Positions 43,364 through 51,812 of a stretch of 64,000 nt of DNA are shown here, piece after piece. Source of the DNA: Holtiella sp036655075 (GTDB taxonomy: Bacteria; Bacillota; Clostridia; Lachnospirales; Cellulosilyticaceae); NCBI RefSeq assembly GCF_036655075.1, contig NZ_JAVVQU010000004.1, positions 47,998-111,997 on the forward strand, read 5' to 3'. Within the stretch, counting starts at the first letter, position 1. Every line of letters begins with the position of its first letter. A model generated the notes under the pieces. The model had not been told where the DNA came from. It did no database searches and saw only the letters and a program-made list of their open reading frames with translations. Made by a program: the position numbers and the translations under genes.

Positions 43364-44021
43364 GCTTATGAAGTTAGATTTGATGATGACCAAAAAATAT
43401 TGGAAAGAGATGTTGTTTGCAGGGGCAATTATATCAGTATCTATTTTACCCAATGTGCCAATTCTTCTAAATATTATTATGTTCATGTTCGCAAATACCC
43501 TTTTAGGTTATCCTTTTATGATTCAAGAAAAAGATAAGATGGATAAGTTTTATAGTATTATTGCAGTGACTAAAAAGGAAATTGTAAGAAGTAAGTACTT
43601 ACTAACCTTATTTTATATGGTCATTATAGGAACTGCGCTTATTCTCATTAATCTAATCTTGTACTATGTAGTGAAGGTAGAAGTGGATTTGCGAGGTGCC
43701 CTTTTGTTAATAGGTATGGGTATGTTGTTGTATAGTGGTGTGGCAGCACTGCAACTACCTTGCTATTTCAAATGGGGTTATTCAAAATCTAGAATGATTA
43801 CAGCTATCTTACCTATTTTAGTAGGCGTAGGGGTACCAGGAGTTGTTCTAGGTGGAGCGAAGTTGCTAGGGAAAGAGCAGTTACTGGATATAGGGAGAAA
43901 TATGGCTCGGTTTATAAGTAATCAGTATAATGTATTGCTCATAGGCATGGTTATAGGTATTATTTTATGTTTTTATATTTCCTATAAGGTTAGTGAAAAC
44001 ATTTATTTGAAAAATAGATAA
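43347..44021 (+). CDS. ABC-2 type permease of the GntR-linked exporter
   Basis: 224 residues with six predicted membrane helices and the YhcI/ABC-2-type pattern at residues 45-80 (FANTLLGYPFMIQEKDKMDK ... AVTKKEIVRSKYLL). Pairs with the preceding ATPase to form a full exporter. The GAGGGGAAG site lies inside the ATPase gene. The substrate is unknown; peptide or lipid-type compounds are usual for the group. Confidence 0.88.
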   Translation: MTESIKLMKLDLMMTKKYWKEMLFAGAIISVSILPNVPILLNIIMFMFANTLLGYPFMIQEKDKMDKFYSIIAVTKKEIVRSKYLLTLFYMVIIGTALILINLILYYVVKVEVDLRGALLLIGMGMLLYSGVAALQLPCYFKWGYSKSRMITAILPILVGVGVPGVVLGGAKLLGKEQLLDIGRNMARFISNQYNVLLIGMVIGIILCFYISYKVSENIYLKNR

Positions 44022-44068
44022 AATCAAGCGATAAATCAATAACTAAAGAAAGAAATCAGCAAATAAAT

Positions 44069-44113
44069 AAAAGAGTAGAGAACTAATGTTTAGTGTGCTC
44101 TACTCTTTTTTGA
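44069..44113. terminator. Intrinsic terminator after the exporter operon
   Basis: AAAAGAGTAGAG / CTCTACTCTTTT stem followed by TTTTTTG. The nahK gene converges from the other side; its own transcript could also end here because the - strand also has T-rich flank. Confidence 0.85.
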
Positions 44114-44176
44114 AGCTTATCCTTTAGTTACGCTTGTAGAAACCCATTGATTGTTGCCTGCGGATTTTAAGAGGGA

Positions 44177-45289
44177 CTAACGATATTTATTGATAATTTG
44201 ATTCATAGTATCAAAATGTTTTTCCATGTCCGATACAAGTTTAAATTGTGTTCTACAGCGGTCTAAGTTATGACCATCTCTATGTACATGGAAGTAAGTA
44301 TCTCCTTGTAAGTAGTCTGTTAAGAAACGCATGCCACATTCAAGGGTCATGGTCATAGCACCTATTGGAAGCATGTTGATTTCTTCTTCAGTAAGATTGC
44401 CACCACAGCCTTCTAAGAAGCCCTTTGTATAACTTTCAAATAAGTTAAGATCGAAGTTTACTTTTGTGAGGTCTGGCTCATCTTCGGCGCCTGTTGTTGC
44501 ACCAAAACGGATAGAGTCACCGAAGTCGTTGACAGATAAACCAGGCATTACAGTATCTAAGTCGATGATGCAAATAGGTTTATTAGTCGCAGTGTCAAAC
44601 ATACTATTGTTGAGTTTTGTATCATTATGAGTCACACGAAGAGGTAGGTCACCTTTTAATAATTTATCAGTAAGGATGTGGGTAAAAGCTTCTCTTTCCA
44701 TGACAAAGTTGATTTCTTCTTGTACAAGGTGAGCACGTCCACAAACATCAGCTTTAACAGCTTCTACGAAAGTTTGGAAACGAACAGGTGTATTGTGGAA
44801 GTCAGGAATCGTTTCAGAAAGTGTATCTGCAGGGTAATCAGAAAGTAGCTTTTGGAAATTTCCAAAAGCATATGCAGATTGATAGAAAAGTTCAGGATTG
44901 TCTAAGATTTCATAACAGATTGTATCTGTAAGGAAAGCATAGCTTCTCCAATAATTTCCTAGACCGTCTTTATAGTAAAAAGCACCTCCTTTTGTAGGAA
45001 TAACATTCAAGGTTTCACGGTTGACATCGCCACCTCTAAGTGTGATTTTTTCTTTAAGAAATGAGGTAACGGCAACAATATTATGCATCAATGCTTCTGG
45101 ATTTTTAAAGATTTGATGATTAATTCTTTGTAAAATGTAAGGAATGACAACCTCATCCTTTTGAAAATTGACTAAGTAGGTATCATTGATGTGACCATTG
45201 CCGTAAGAAGTATGGTTTAAGTATTGACCTTTAAAGGACATATTTTCAATGGCATCCATAATTTTTTCAGAACATAATGCTCGGCTCAT
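44177..45289 (-). CDS. nahK: N-acetylhexosamine 1-kinase (APH-fold phosphotransferase)
   Basis: 370 residues. The sequence closely follows bifidobacterial NahK: GNGHINDTYLV near the start, YILQRINHQIFKNPEALMHN, the catalytic loop PLRVTHNDTKLNNSMFD, the metal motif IIDLDTVMPG, then DFGDSIRFGATTGAEDEPDL and LECGMRFLTDYLQGDTYF. NahK phosphorylates GlcNAc or GalNAc at C1, giving HexNAc-1-phosphate. I start at ATG 45289 because GGGAGG lies 8 bp upstream; it overlaps the stop of the preceding gene (TAATG), so translation is coupled. A nucleotidyltransferase precedes it and could make UDP-HexNAc. It is divergent from a PocR/AraC regulator. Confidence 0.9.
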   Translation of the reverse strand: MSRALCSEKIMDAIENMSFKGQYLNHTSYGNGHINDTYLVNFQKDEVVIPYILQRINHQIFKNPEALMHNIVAVTSFLKEKITLRGGDVNRETLNVIPTKGGAFYYKDGLGNYWRSYAFLTDTICYEILDNPELFYQSAYAFGNFQKLLSDYPADTLSETIPDFHNTPVRFQTFVEAVKADVCGRAHLVQEEINFVMEREAFTHILTDKLLKGDLPLRVTHNDTKLNNSMFDTATNKPICIIDLDTVMPGLSVNDFGDSIRFGATTGAEDEPDLTKVNFDLNLFESYTKGFLEGCGGNLTEEEINMLPIGAMTMTLECGMRFLTDYLQGDTYFHVHRDGHNLDRCRTQFKLVSDMEKHFDTMNQIINKYR

Positions 45290-46215
45290 TAGTTTTCCTC
45301 CCATAGGCGTACTGGATAAATTTGATTATTTTTGAAAGTTTGGATTGCATTTTCAACAGCTTCTTTATCTTCTCTATAAGTCACACCATACCAACGGTCA
45401 GTAGAAGTAAGCACTTTAGCAGTGGCTTTGTTTTCTGTTAATAATTCACCTACTACGGAAGGTAAGAAGTATTCACATTTTAATGGATTATTAGTAAGAG
45501 ATGTATCTAAGAACTGTGAAAATCTCGCTTTAGTTTCTGTTAAGATGCTTGGAGTGAAGCCCCACATGTTCATAGAAACGATAGAAGCTAAGTCAATGTT
45601 TACCCAAGTTTCTCCGTCATTTTCAGTGAAAGCTGCACCTGTTTGAGTTTTTTCAATATGTGTGCGCTCTGTGATATTTGTGAGCATATTATTTTCATCC
45701 ACCTCACAAACACCTCTTGCTACAGAACCGTTTTCTGTAAGCGTATTTTCTAAAACATATCCAACCATAGCATAACGATATTGAGCATCATCTTTTACTT
45801 CTGATAGGTAGTTGTAGATAGAAACAAAAGCATCTTTGCCATAGTAGTCATCTGCATTGATGACTGCAAAAGGTGCATCCACTGCATCTAAGCAACATAA
45901 GATAGCATGGGCTGTTCCCCAAGGTTTAACACGTCCTTTCGGTAGAGTATAACCCTCAGGAAGGGTGCCTAGTTGTTGATACACGTATTCAACGTTTACA
46001 AATTTACTGATGCGGTCTCCAATAATTTCTTTGAAATCTGATTCGATTTCTTTTTTGATAATAAATACAACTTTTTTAAAGCCTGCTCTTACAGCATCGT
46101 AGATGGAAAAGTCAATAATTAAGTGTCCTTCATTATCAATTGGATCTATTTGTTTAAGTCCGCCATATCTACTTCCCATACCAGCAGCCATGATTACAAG
46201 AATTGGTTCGTTCAT
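45289..46215 (-). CDS. Sugar-1-phosphate nucleotidyltransferase (probable HexNAc-1-P or glucose-1-P type)
   Basis: 308 residues from ATG 46215 (AAAGGA upstream; a GTG at 46224 lies too close to it). The nucleotidyltransferase signature LVIMAAGMGSRYGGLKQIDP starts the protein; FAVINADDYYGKDAFVSIYN holds the Mg-binding Asp. The C-terminal part with CEYFLPSVVGELLTENKATA is typical of this uncharacterised clostridial subgroup. Coupling to nahK suggests it activates HexNAc-1-phosphate with UTP; that is inference, and the nucleotide is not proven. Confidence 0.82.
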   Translation of the reverse strand: MNEPILVIMAAGMGSRYGGLKQIDPIDNEGHLIIDFSIYDAVRAGFKKVVFIIKKEIESDFKEIIGDRISKFVNVEYVYQQLGTLPEGYTLPKGRVKPWGTAHAILCCLDAVDAPFAVINADDYYGKDAFVSIYNYLSEVKDDAQYRYAMVGYVLENTLTENGSVARGVCEVDENNMLTNITERTHIEKTQTGAAFTENDGETWVNIDLASIVSMNMWGFTPSILTETKARFSQFLDTSLTNNPLKCEYFLPSVVGELLTENKATAKVLTSTDRWYGVTYREDKEAVENAIQTFKNNQIYPVRLWEEN

Positions 46216-46270
46216 TATTTTCACGTCCTTTAAATTTATTTCAAACTTGATTCTAGTATAAAAAATAAGG

Positions 46271-46299
46271 TTTATATTTTCTATGTAAAATAGTATAAT
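46271..46299 (+). promoter_or_regulatory. Promoter of the AraC-family gene
   Basis: A perfect TATAAT (46294-46299) with TTTATA (46271-46276) 17 bp upstream. A TTAGTAAT ... ATTACTAAA inverted pair (about 46301-46309 and 46330-46338) lies between this promoter and the ribosome site and could be a regulator site. Confidence 0.45.
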
Positions 46300-46348
46300 T
46301 ATTAGTAATATTGGCCACTTATTTCAAAATTACTAAAGGGAGAATGCC

Positions 46349-47167
46349 ATGCATGAAATCATTTCATTAGAGACTGTACTAAAGGAGCTTCATAACATAT
46401 CTGGATTTCGAATTTCTGTACATGATATGTACTACAAAGAAATTGCTTCCTACCCTAAGGAACTTACTAAATTTTGTGGGATGATGCAATATGATGAACG
46501 TGTTTATAAAAATTGTGTAGAAAATGATAGAACTGCTTTTGAAAAGGTAAAAAAAGATCAGCATCCATATATTTATCGATGTCAGTTTGGACTATATGAA
46601 GCTGTAGCACCTCTTTATTATTCTGGAATTTTATCTGGATATCTTATGATGGGACAAGCTTTAGATACTTCAATACATACAAAAGAACAAGTGTATAGAT
46701 TATCAAGCCGACATGTGTCAAATCAAGCCTGCTTGAAAGAGGCTATTGAGAACATTCCAGCATCTACAAAAGAGAAGATTTCTTCATGCATTAATATTAT
46801 GAGTATCTGTGCAGAGTATATTACTTTAAGTAATCGATTTAAAGCATCTACTAAGAATCTTGCACAAGATGTAAAAAAATATATACAGGAGAACTACGCA
46901 GAGAAAATAACTTTAGAAACATTATGTAACCAGTTCTATTGTAGTAAGACAAATCTTACATATACATTTAAGGAAACATATGGTGAGACTATTAGTCAGT
47001 TTATTATATCAACACGGTTAGAAAAGGCTGAAAAACTATTAGCGGTTTCAGATATGAAGATCGGAGAGATTGCTAGCCAATGTGGTTTTGCGGATCAGAA
47101 TTATTTTTGTAAAGTATTTAGTAAAGCATTTGGTGAAACGCCTACAGCTTATAGACAAAATACATAG
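46349..47167 (+). CDS. PocR-domain AraC-family transcriptional regulator
   Basis: 272 residues. Residues ~5-165 form a PocR-type sensory domain with the cysteine-rich metal/ligand pattern (KFCGMMQYDERVYKNCVEND, YIYRCQFGLYEAVAPLYYSG). Residues ~170-272 carry the two AraC helix-turn-helices (TLETLCNQFYCSKTNLTYTF, IGEIASQCGFADQNYFCKVF). PocR domains sense small molecules in catabolic operons. It is divergent from nahK and its partner, so it probably activates them. An AAAGGGAGA site precedes the ATG. Confidence 0.9.
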   Translation: MHEIISLETVLKELHNISGFRISVHDMYYKEIASYPKELTKFCGMMQYDERVYKNCVENDRTAFEKVKKDQHPYIYRCQFGLYEAVAPLYYSGILSGYLMMGQALDTSIHTKEQVYRLSSRHVSNQACLKEAIENIPASTKEKISSCINIMSICAEYITLSNRFKASTKNLAQDVKKYIQENYAEKITLETLCNQFYCSKTNLTYTFKETYGETISQFIISTRLEKAEKLLAVSDMKIGEIASQCGFADQNYFCKVFSKAFGETPTAYRQNT

Positions 47168-47264
47168 AAGCTAATATTTTGTCTAATAAAGTATTTTTAT
47201 GCAGATATAATATGATATAATTTTAGATAGATAATTAGATTATTAAAGAGGAGAGAATAGGTTT

Positions 47265-47981
47265 ATGTTTAATATAGCAATATGTGATGATGAAGCATTG
47301 ATTTGCTCACACATTGAATCAATTATTTTAGAATTCCAACAGACTATCGCTATGAAAATAAAAATAGAAAAATTTTATGCCGGAGAGGCATTGTGTAAAT
47401 ATATAGAGGAAGAGCATGACTTTGACCTGATTTTTTTAGATATAGAAATGAAGGGAATGAATGGCATTCAAATTGGGAAAATCATACGTGAAGTTAGGGA
47501 TGATTATAAGACGAAAATAATATATATATCTGCAAAAAATCATTATGACCGACAGTTGTTTGATGTACAACCACTACATTTTTTAGCTAAACCCTTAATT
47601 GCTGAAAAAGTTGTTGATGATATTAAACTGGCTATAAGATTGTCAGATAAAACAGGCGGATTTTTTACCTATAAAAAAGGCTTTGAAAAAAAGCAAGTCT
47701 TGATAAAAGATATTTTGTATTTTGAAAGTTTAAATAGAGAAGTAAGAGGGGTGTTTACAAAAGGTGAAGAAACTTTTTATGACTCTACAGAAAATGTGTT
47801 ACGACAAGTAGATCAGTATCAATTTATTCAGATTCATAGATCTTATATCATTAATTATGCATATGTGTGTCGGTTCAAATATGATGAAGTTATTATGAGT
47901 AATGGGGAAGTGCTACCGATTGGTCAATCTAGAAGAAAAGATGTAAGAAAATTTCAGATGAGCTTAGAAAAGGACAATTAG
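47265..47981 (+). CDS. LytTR-family response regulator
   Basis: 238 residues. The receiver domain has the acidic pair CDDE (residues 7-10), phosphoacceptor D59 in DLIFLDIEMKGMNGI and KPL near residue 107. The C-terminal LytTR DNA-binding domain (~138-238) shows ILYFESLNREVRGVFTKGEE and FIQIHRSYIINYAYV. This AgrA/VirR-like group activates virulence, peptide or group-behaviour genes and binds paired direct repeats about 21-22 bp apart. The kinase gene starts 3 bp after it. A GAGGAGAG site precedes the ATG. Confidence 0.94.
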   Translation: MFNIAICDDEALICSHIESIILEFQQTIAMKIKIEKFYAGEALCKYIEEEHDFDLIFLDIEMKGMNGIQIGKIIREVRDDYKTKIIYISAKNHYDRQLFDVQPLHFLAKPLIAEKVVDDIKLAIRLSDKTGGFFTYKKGFEKKQVLIKDILYFESLNREVRGVFTKGEETFYDSTENVLRQVDQYQFIQIHRSYIINYAYVCRFKYDEVIMSNGEVLPIGQSRRKDVRKFQMSLEKDN

Positions 47982-47984
47982 AAG

Positions 47985-49262
47985 ATGACACAATATGAGT
48001 TAATTTATTTAATCACTACAGTTTTAGTTACTTATACATTATATAAGTTTATGATGATCTTTTTTCCCTATAAACAAGAGCATAAGGGAAGGGAAAAGTT
48101 ATCCTATATAGCGTATTTTATTATTATTTCATATATATATTTAGTGATAAGAATTCCTGCGATAAAGGTAGTATCTAGTGGAATAGCCTTTTTTTTGCTG
48201 ACTTTAAATTATAGGGCTAGTTTTAAAAAGCGTATTACAGCAGTGGCTTTTATCTGTTTTATTAATATATGTATAGAAATTATAGTGGTAAAAGTATTTT
48301 TAACTCACCAAGTTTACATGTACAGCGAAAGTGAATATCTTGAAAGTTATATTCTTATTGTAATAGCCCTGGTATATTATAGTGTAGTCATGTGTTTAAG
48401 TAAGTTTAAAAGTATAAAGCTTGGAGGAAAAGTTCCAGTGTCTTATTGGATTTGTATTTTACTTATGCCAGTTGGAGCATTGTATATTAGCCTCATCCTT
48501 TTTCAAATAAATCCCAGTTCAAATCAAGTTATTATAACAAGCGTGGCTTTTTTGCTATTAATGAATTTTGCAACGTTCTATTTATATGAGATGATTTCTA
48601 AAGCTTATACTCAAGAAGTAGAAAAAAAATGGATTGCACAGCAAAATAAGTACTATGAAAAACAGTTTCAGATTATGGAATCAGCCATTAAGACCACAAG
48701 AACGGTTAAGCATGATTTGAAAAATCATCTTTATATGGTAGATTCTCTCTTGCAAAGAGGTGAACAAGAGGATGCTATTAGGCATATTGCGCAAGTGATA
48801 GATGTGTGTGACCATCAACAAGAATATGCCAAGTCAGGGAATATAGCAATTGATAGTATTTTAAATTTTAAACTACAAGAAGCTGAAGAGCAAAATATAA
48901 AGGTTGTAGTAGATTTACATATACCAAGTCAAATAGAAGTATCATCTTATGACATTGCTGTAATCTTAGGCAATTTATTGGATAATGCAATTTATGCGGT
49001 AGGAGCGTTATCAGCAAATAGATATATTAATATTACAATTAAATATACAAAAGGCAGGCTTATTATAAAAGTACAGAATTCTTATAAAAATGAAATTCAA
49101 GAAATAGATGGCACTATATGTACAACCCATAAAGATAAAGAAAATCATGGGATTGGACTAGAAAGTGTAAAAATGGCGTTGGAAAAATATGAGGGATATT
49201 TAGATATAGAATATAAAAATCAGATATTTTTAGTAGTTGTATTTATGTATATAAAAGTATAA
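47985..49262 (+). CDS. GHKL-type sensor histidine kinase (AgrC-like)
   Basis: 425 residues. Six hydrophobic helices fill residues ~1-205, followed by a dimerisation helix with the phosphoacceptor His in TTRTVKHDLKNHLYMVDSLL near residue 246, and a GHKL ATPase domain (ILGNLLDNAIYAVGALSANR, and HGIGLESVKMALEKYEGYLD). It senses a signal at the membrane and phosphorylates the LytTR protein. No AgrB or AgrD-like gene is nearby, so the inducer is unknown. A direct-repeat pair and a possible regulated RNA follow. Confidence 0.92.
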   Translation: MTQYELIYLITTVLVTYTLYKFMMIFFPYKQEHKGREKLSYIAYFIIISYIYLVIRIPAIKVVSSGIAFFLLTLNYRASFKKRITAVAFICFINICIEIIVVKVFLTHQVYMYSESEYLESYILIVIALVYYSVVMCLSKFKSIKLGGKVPVSYWICILLMPVGALYISLILFQINPSSNQVIITSVAFLLLMNFATFYLYEMISKAYTQEVEKKWIAQQNKYYEKQFQIMESAIKTTRTVKHDLKNHLYMVDSLLQRGEQEDAIRHIAQVIDVCDHQQEYAKSGNIAIDSILNFKLQEAEEQNIKVVVDLHIPSQIEVSSYDIAVILGNLLDNAIYAVGALSANRYINITIKYTKGRLIIKVQNSYKNEIQEIDGTICTTHKDKENHGIGLESVKMALEKYEGYLDIEYKNQIFLVVVFMYIKV

Positions 49263-49269
49263 AGTTGAG

Positions 49270-49335
49270 TTCACTACATAAACATATATCATTCACTACA
49301 AAAGTGTATACAGGCTTAAAAAAAATGAGTATACT
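49270..49335 (+). promoter_or_regulatory. Paired direct repeats plus promoter, candidate LytTR target
   Basis: TTCACTACA occurs at 49270-49278 and 49292-49300, exactly 22 bp apart, i.e. two helical turns, the spacing used by LytTR regulators. Six bp further is TATACA (49307-49312), 17 bp, then TATACT (49330-49335). Activator repeats just upstream of a weak -35 box fit a class of promoters activated by AgrA/ComE/VirR-type proteins. The regulator is encoded 1.3 kb upstream. Confidence 0.55.
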
Positions 49336-49440
49336 TAGCGACGTACGAAAGTTATTGCTTCTTTGCAAGCATAGGGATGCTAAGGTACTAAAGGTTAGAA
49401 GTTATAGGGAAAAGATAGTTTGAGTGTCAAGGGGTTGCTA

Positions 49441-49500
49441 ATGAACGGATTTACTGATAGGGGAAAAGAGGAAAATTGTTCAATAGGGAATAATTTCTAA
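49441..49500 (+). CDS. Possible 19-residue micropeptide
   Basis: MNGFTDRGKEENCSIGNNF is preceded by AAGGGG (49429-49434) at 6-bp spacing and ends at TAA 49500. It lies in the candidate small RNA. No signal peptide or known family is visible; it has one Cys near the C terminus. A chance ORF cannot be excluded. Confidence 0.25.
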   Translation: MNGFTDRGKEENCSIGNNF

Positions 49501-49554
49501 TCGGAGTAAAATGCCAAGATAATGGAATAATTGGTCTTAGGGGGCCTAATTAAG

Positions 49555-49588
49555 AAAGAGGTAATCAACGGAGATTACCTCTTTTTTG
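49555..49588. terminator. Intrinsic terminator, usable from both sides
   Basis: AAAGAGGTAATC / GATTACCTCTTT stem with a 6-nt loop, followed by more T on the + strand; the - strand also reads TTTCTT. It ends the candidate RNA and the convergent kinase transcript. Confidence 0.88.
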
Positions 49589-49669
49589 TTGTCTAGAAAA
49601 GTTTTGATAATCCATACATACAGTGGAATGAAGGAGAATAAATAGGGGCATAGCCACTTTCTTATGTAC

Positions 49670-50962
49670 CTAATAAGGCAGTTCGACAATGAAGGTACAG
49701 CCCTCTCCAAGTGTTGAATTAAGGGAGAGTGTGCCCTTGTGTAAATGAATAATTTCTTTAGCAATGCTAAGGCCTAAGCCATAATGACTTTTATCTTTTC
49801 TAGAGGCATCTATACGATAAAAACGATCAAAAATATGATGAGCATGTTCGGGTGGGATACCAGGACCATTATCTATAACTTTTATAACACAACTTATAGC
49901 TGTAGGGATTAAATCAATGGTAATATGTCCACCGTTTGGCACATAGTACAGTGCATTATCTAGTAAAATAGCGAGGGTTTGTTCAATACGTTCTTGGTCA
50001 CAAGAAAGAGGTCTTATAGCAGCATCTGGAAGATTCAGTACAAGCTGCTGAGCCTTCTTATGAGCTAGGGGAAGAAATGTATCGAGTAAATCAATCAACA
50101 GCGTATCTAGTTCAACTGATGTTTTATGGATAGACCAAGTATGCGCATCGGCTGTTGCAAGGAGCAGAAGATCATCTATAAGGCGTGCCAACCGTGTACA
50201 TTCTTTCTCGATTTGAGAAGTGAAACGCGTAGTATCTAGATGCTGCTGATCACGGATAACGGCATTACTACTCCTGATCACGGTAAGGGGAGACTTTAAC
50301 TCATGGGAAGCAGCGGCTATAAATTGGACCTGCTTGTGTTGGTTTTCTTCGATGGGAACAAGTGCCCGACCTGCAAACCAGTAACTAAAAAGTCCGAGTA
50401 GTAGAATACCAGCGAAACTAATGAGGATAAAGAGCACACGGGTTTCAATGATATTCATTTTTTCATCTGATAAATCTTGAAGCAAAGTAAGTGTATAGGT
50501 ACCCGTAGTAGAAGGAATGCGAGCAATGCCTACACGATAGTATTCACCATGAATCCCCTGAAACTTAAAAAGTTGTTTTGTGATGGTTAAGCTAGAAGTA
50601 AGACTTGCATTTTTGTCAAAATGATAAGTTTCTAGAGCGATTTGATGAGCAGAATGAAGCAAGTCTTCCCGAGGAGAAAGTGGTGTCCAGGATCCTTTGA
50701 AAAAGAGTGGTTGTCCATTATCTTCAATATCAATAATGAGTTTGTTGTCAACCTCCAGCTGAGCAAGCCAAGTGGTCTTGATTTTTTGTCCAGTTTGAAG
50801 CTGATAAGCAATGGTTTGAAATTGATTTTCAAAGGCTAATTGATTACGGCTATTAAGTTGTGTTTCTGAAATTTGTAGAGCAAATAGGCAAATGACGAAT
50901 AAAATAAGGCTTGTAATAGTGCTATTAATGAACGTGAGGCGCATACGTAAAGTTTTAATCAT
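49670..50962 (-). CDS. HisKA-type sensor histidine kinase
   Basis: 430 residues. Two membrane helices (~10-32 and ~174-197) flank an extracytoplasmic sensor domain; the HisKA box AAASHELKSPLTVIRSS has H220. The ATPase domain shows NALYYVPNGGHITIDL, DNGPGIPPEHAHHIFDRFYR and YGLGLSIAKEIIHLHKGTLS. It overlaps its response regulator by 8 bp. The divergent solute-binding-protein operon is its probable target. The signal is unknown. Confidence 0.93.
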   Translation of the reverse strand: MIKTLRMRLTFINSTITSLILFVICLFALQISETQLNSRNQLAFENQFQTIAYQLQTGQKIKTTWLAQLEVDNKLIIDIEDNGQPLFFKGSWTPLSPREDLLHSAHQIALETYHFDKNASLTSSLTITKQLFKFQGIHGEYYRVGIARIPSTTGTYTLTLLQDLSDEKMNIIETRVLFILISFAGILLLGLFSYWFAGRALVPIEENQHKQVQFIAAASHELKSPLTVIRSSNAVIRDQQHLDTTRFTSQIEKECTRLARLIDDLLLLATADAHTWSIHKTSVELDTLLIDLLDTFLPLAHKKAQQLVLNLPDAAIRPLSCDQERIEQTLAILLDNALYYVPNGGHITIDLIPTAISCVIKVIDNGPGIPPEHAHHIFDRFYRIDASRKDKSHYGLGLSIAKEIIHLHKGTLSLNSTLGEGCTFIVELPY

Positions 50963-51635
50963 GAGGAAGCTCCAAACTATAGCCTACTCCTCGCAATGTT
51001 TTGATTTCTACATGGGAACCTACTGTACGAAGTCTTCTTCTAAGAAAATGCATGTAATTATCTAAGTTGCCTTCTTCAACTTCCGTAGAGGGCCCCCATA
51101 CACGTGAAAGTAAGAAAGTACGTGGCAATGCAGTCTGTGGTTGTTTGAAAAAAGCCTCAAATAATAGGGTTTCCTTTTTAGAAAGAGAGCAAGTTGCCTT
51201 TGGGCCAGTTAAGGTAAGTGCAGACAAATTAAAAGTTGTATCACCAAAGGTCATTTGATCTGTAGTTGTCCAATCAACAGGACGTCTACTAAGCGCCCTA
51301 ATACGTGCTAAAAGCTCTTCTATAGCAAAGGGCTTAGCTAAATAGTCATCTGCACCTGCATCTAGGCCGACCACTTTATCTCCAATACTATTTAAAGCAG
51401 TCACCATAATAACTGGGACTGAAATATGTAATAAACGCATGGCCTTTAGAATATGGATGCCATCTAAAGAAGGAAGCATTCGGTCTAATATAATAAGGTC
51501 ATAGACTTGTTCCTTAATAAAATGTAAACCATCAGTACCATCGTAGCAACAGTCTACAGTATAACCTTGATTTTGTAACTGTAAACAAACTGTGTCACAA
51601 AGGATTTGGTCATCTTCAATGAGTAAAATACGCAT
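50955..51635 (-). CDS. OmpR-family response regulator
   Basis: 226 residues. Receiver with EDD (residues 7-9), D51 in YDLIILDRMLPSLDGI and K near residue 101 (YLAKPFAIEELLARI). The C-terminal winged helix ends with EEGNLDNYMHFLRRRLRTVG and TLRGVGYSLE. An AAGGAGG site precedes the ATG. It likely binds the inverted repeat in the 177-bp spacer shared with the divergent operon. Confidence 0.94.
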   Translation of the reverse strand: MRILLIEDDQILCDTVCLQLQNQGYTVDCCYDGTDGLHFIKEQVYDLIILDRMLPSLDGIHILKAMRLLHISVPVIMVTALNSIGDKVVGLDAGADDYLAKPFAIEELLARIRALSRRPVDWTTTDQMTFGDTTFNLSALTLTGPKATCSLSKKETLLFEAFFKQPQTALPRTFLLSRVWGPSTEVEEGNLDNYMHFLRRRLRTVGSHVEIKTLRGVGYSLELPHD

Positions 51636-51700
51636 GTTATTGCCTCCTTAAATAAGTTTGATAAAAAGAAGATTATTTGCATTATAAGCATTGTACTCTA

Positions 51701-51765
51701 TTTATCTCTAAATAACCTTTAAGAAAATCATTTCTTTTCATTTTTAAAGGTTATTTAGAGATAAA
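51701..51765. promoter_or_regulatory. Perfect 22-bp inverted repeat in the divergent control region
   Basis: Arms 51701-51722 and 51744-51765 are exact complements (inner core CTCTAAATAACC / GGTTATTTAGAG) with a 21-bp spacer. They lie between the regulator gene and the start at 51813. Such a pair could be a response-regulator site, or form an RNA hairpin in the leader. The position is 48 bp before the solute-binding-protein start. Confidence 0.6.
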
Positions 51766-51812
51766 GGGGATAATATAGGCTTAATCAAATAAAAGCAACA
51801 AGGAGAACAGCT

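Larger units (their letters stand above)
49342..49588 (+). ncRNA. Candidate LytTR-controlled small RNA
   Basis: From the predicted transcript start (about 49342) to the terminator (49588) there are ~247 nt without any normal-length gene. Small hairpins are visible early on: TTGC-TTCTTT-GCAA near 49354 and AGCAT-AGGG-ATGCT near 49369. It also holds a 19-codon ORF at 49441. Placement beside a LytTR/GHKL pair recalls regulated RNAs such as RNAIII or VR-RNA, but no sequence similarity can be claimed. Prediction only. Confidence 0.4.

Noticed and set aside
49326..49424. 32-codon ORF starting with ATGAGTATACTT
   Set aside because: It starts upstream of the predicted transcript start, has no ribosome site and overlaps the -10 box.
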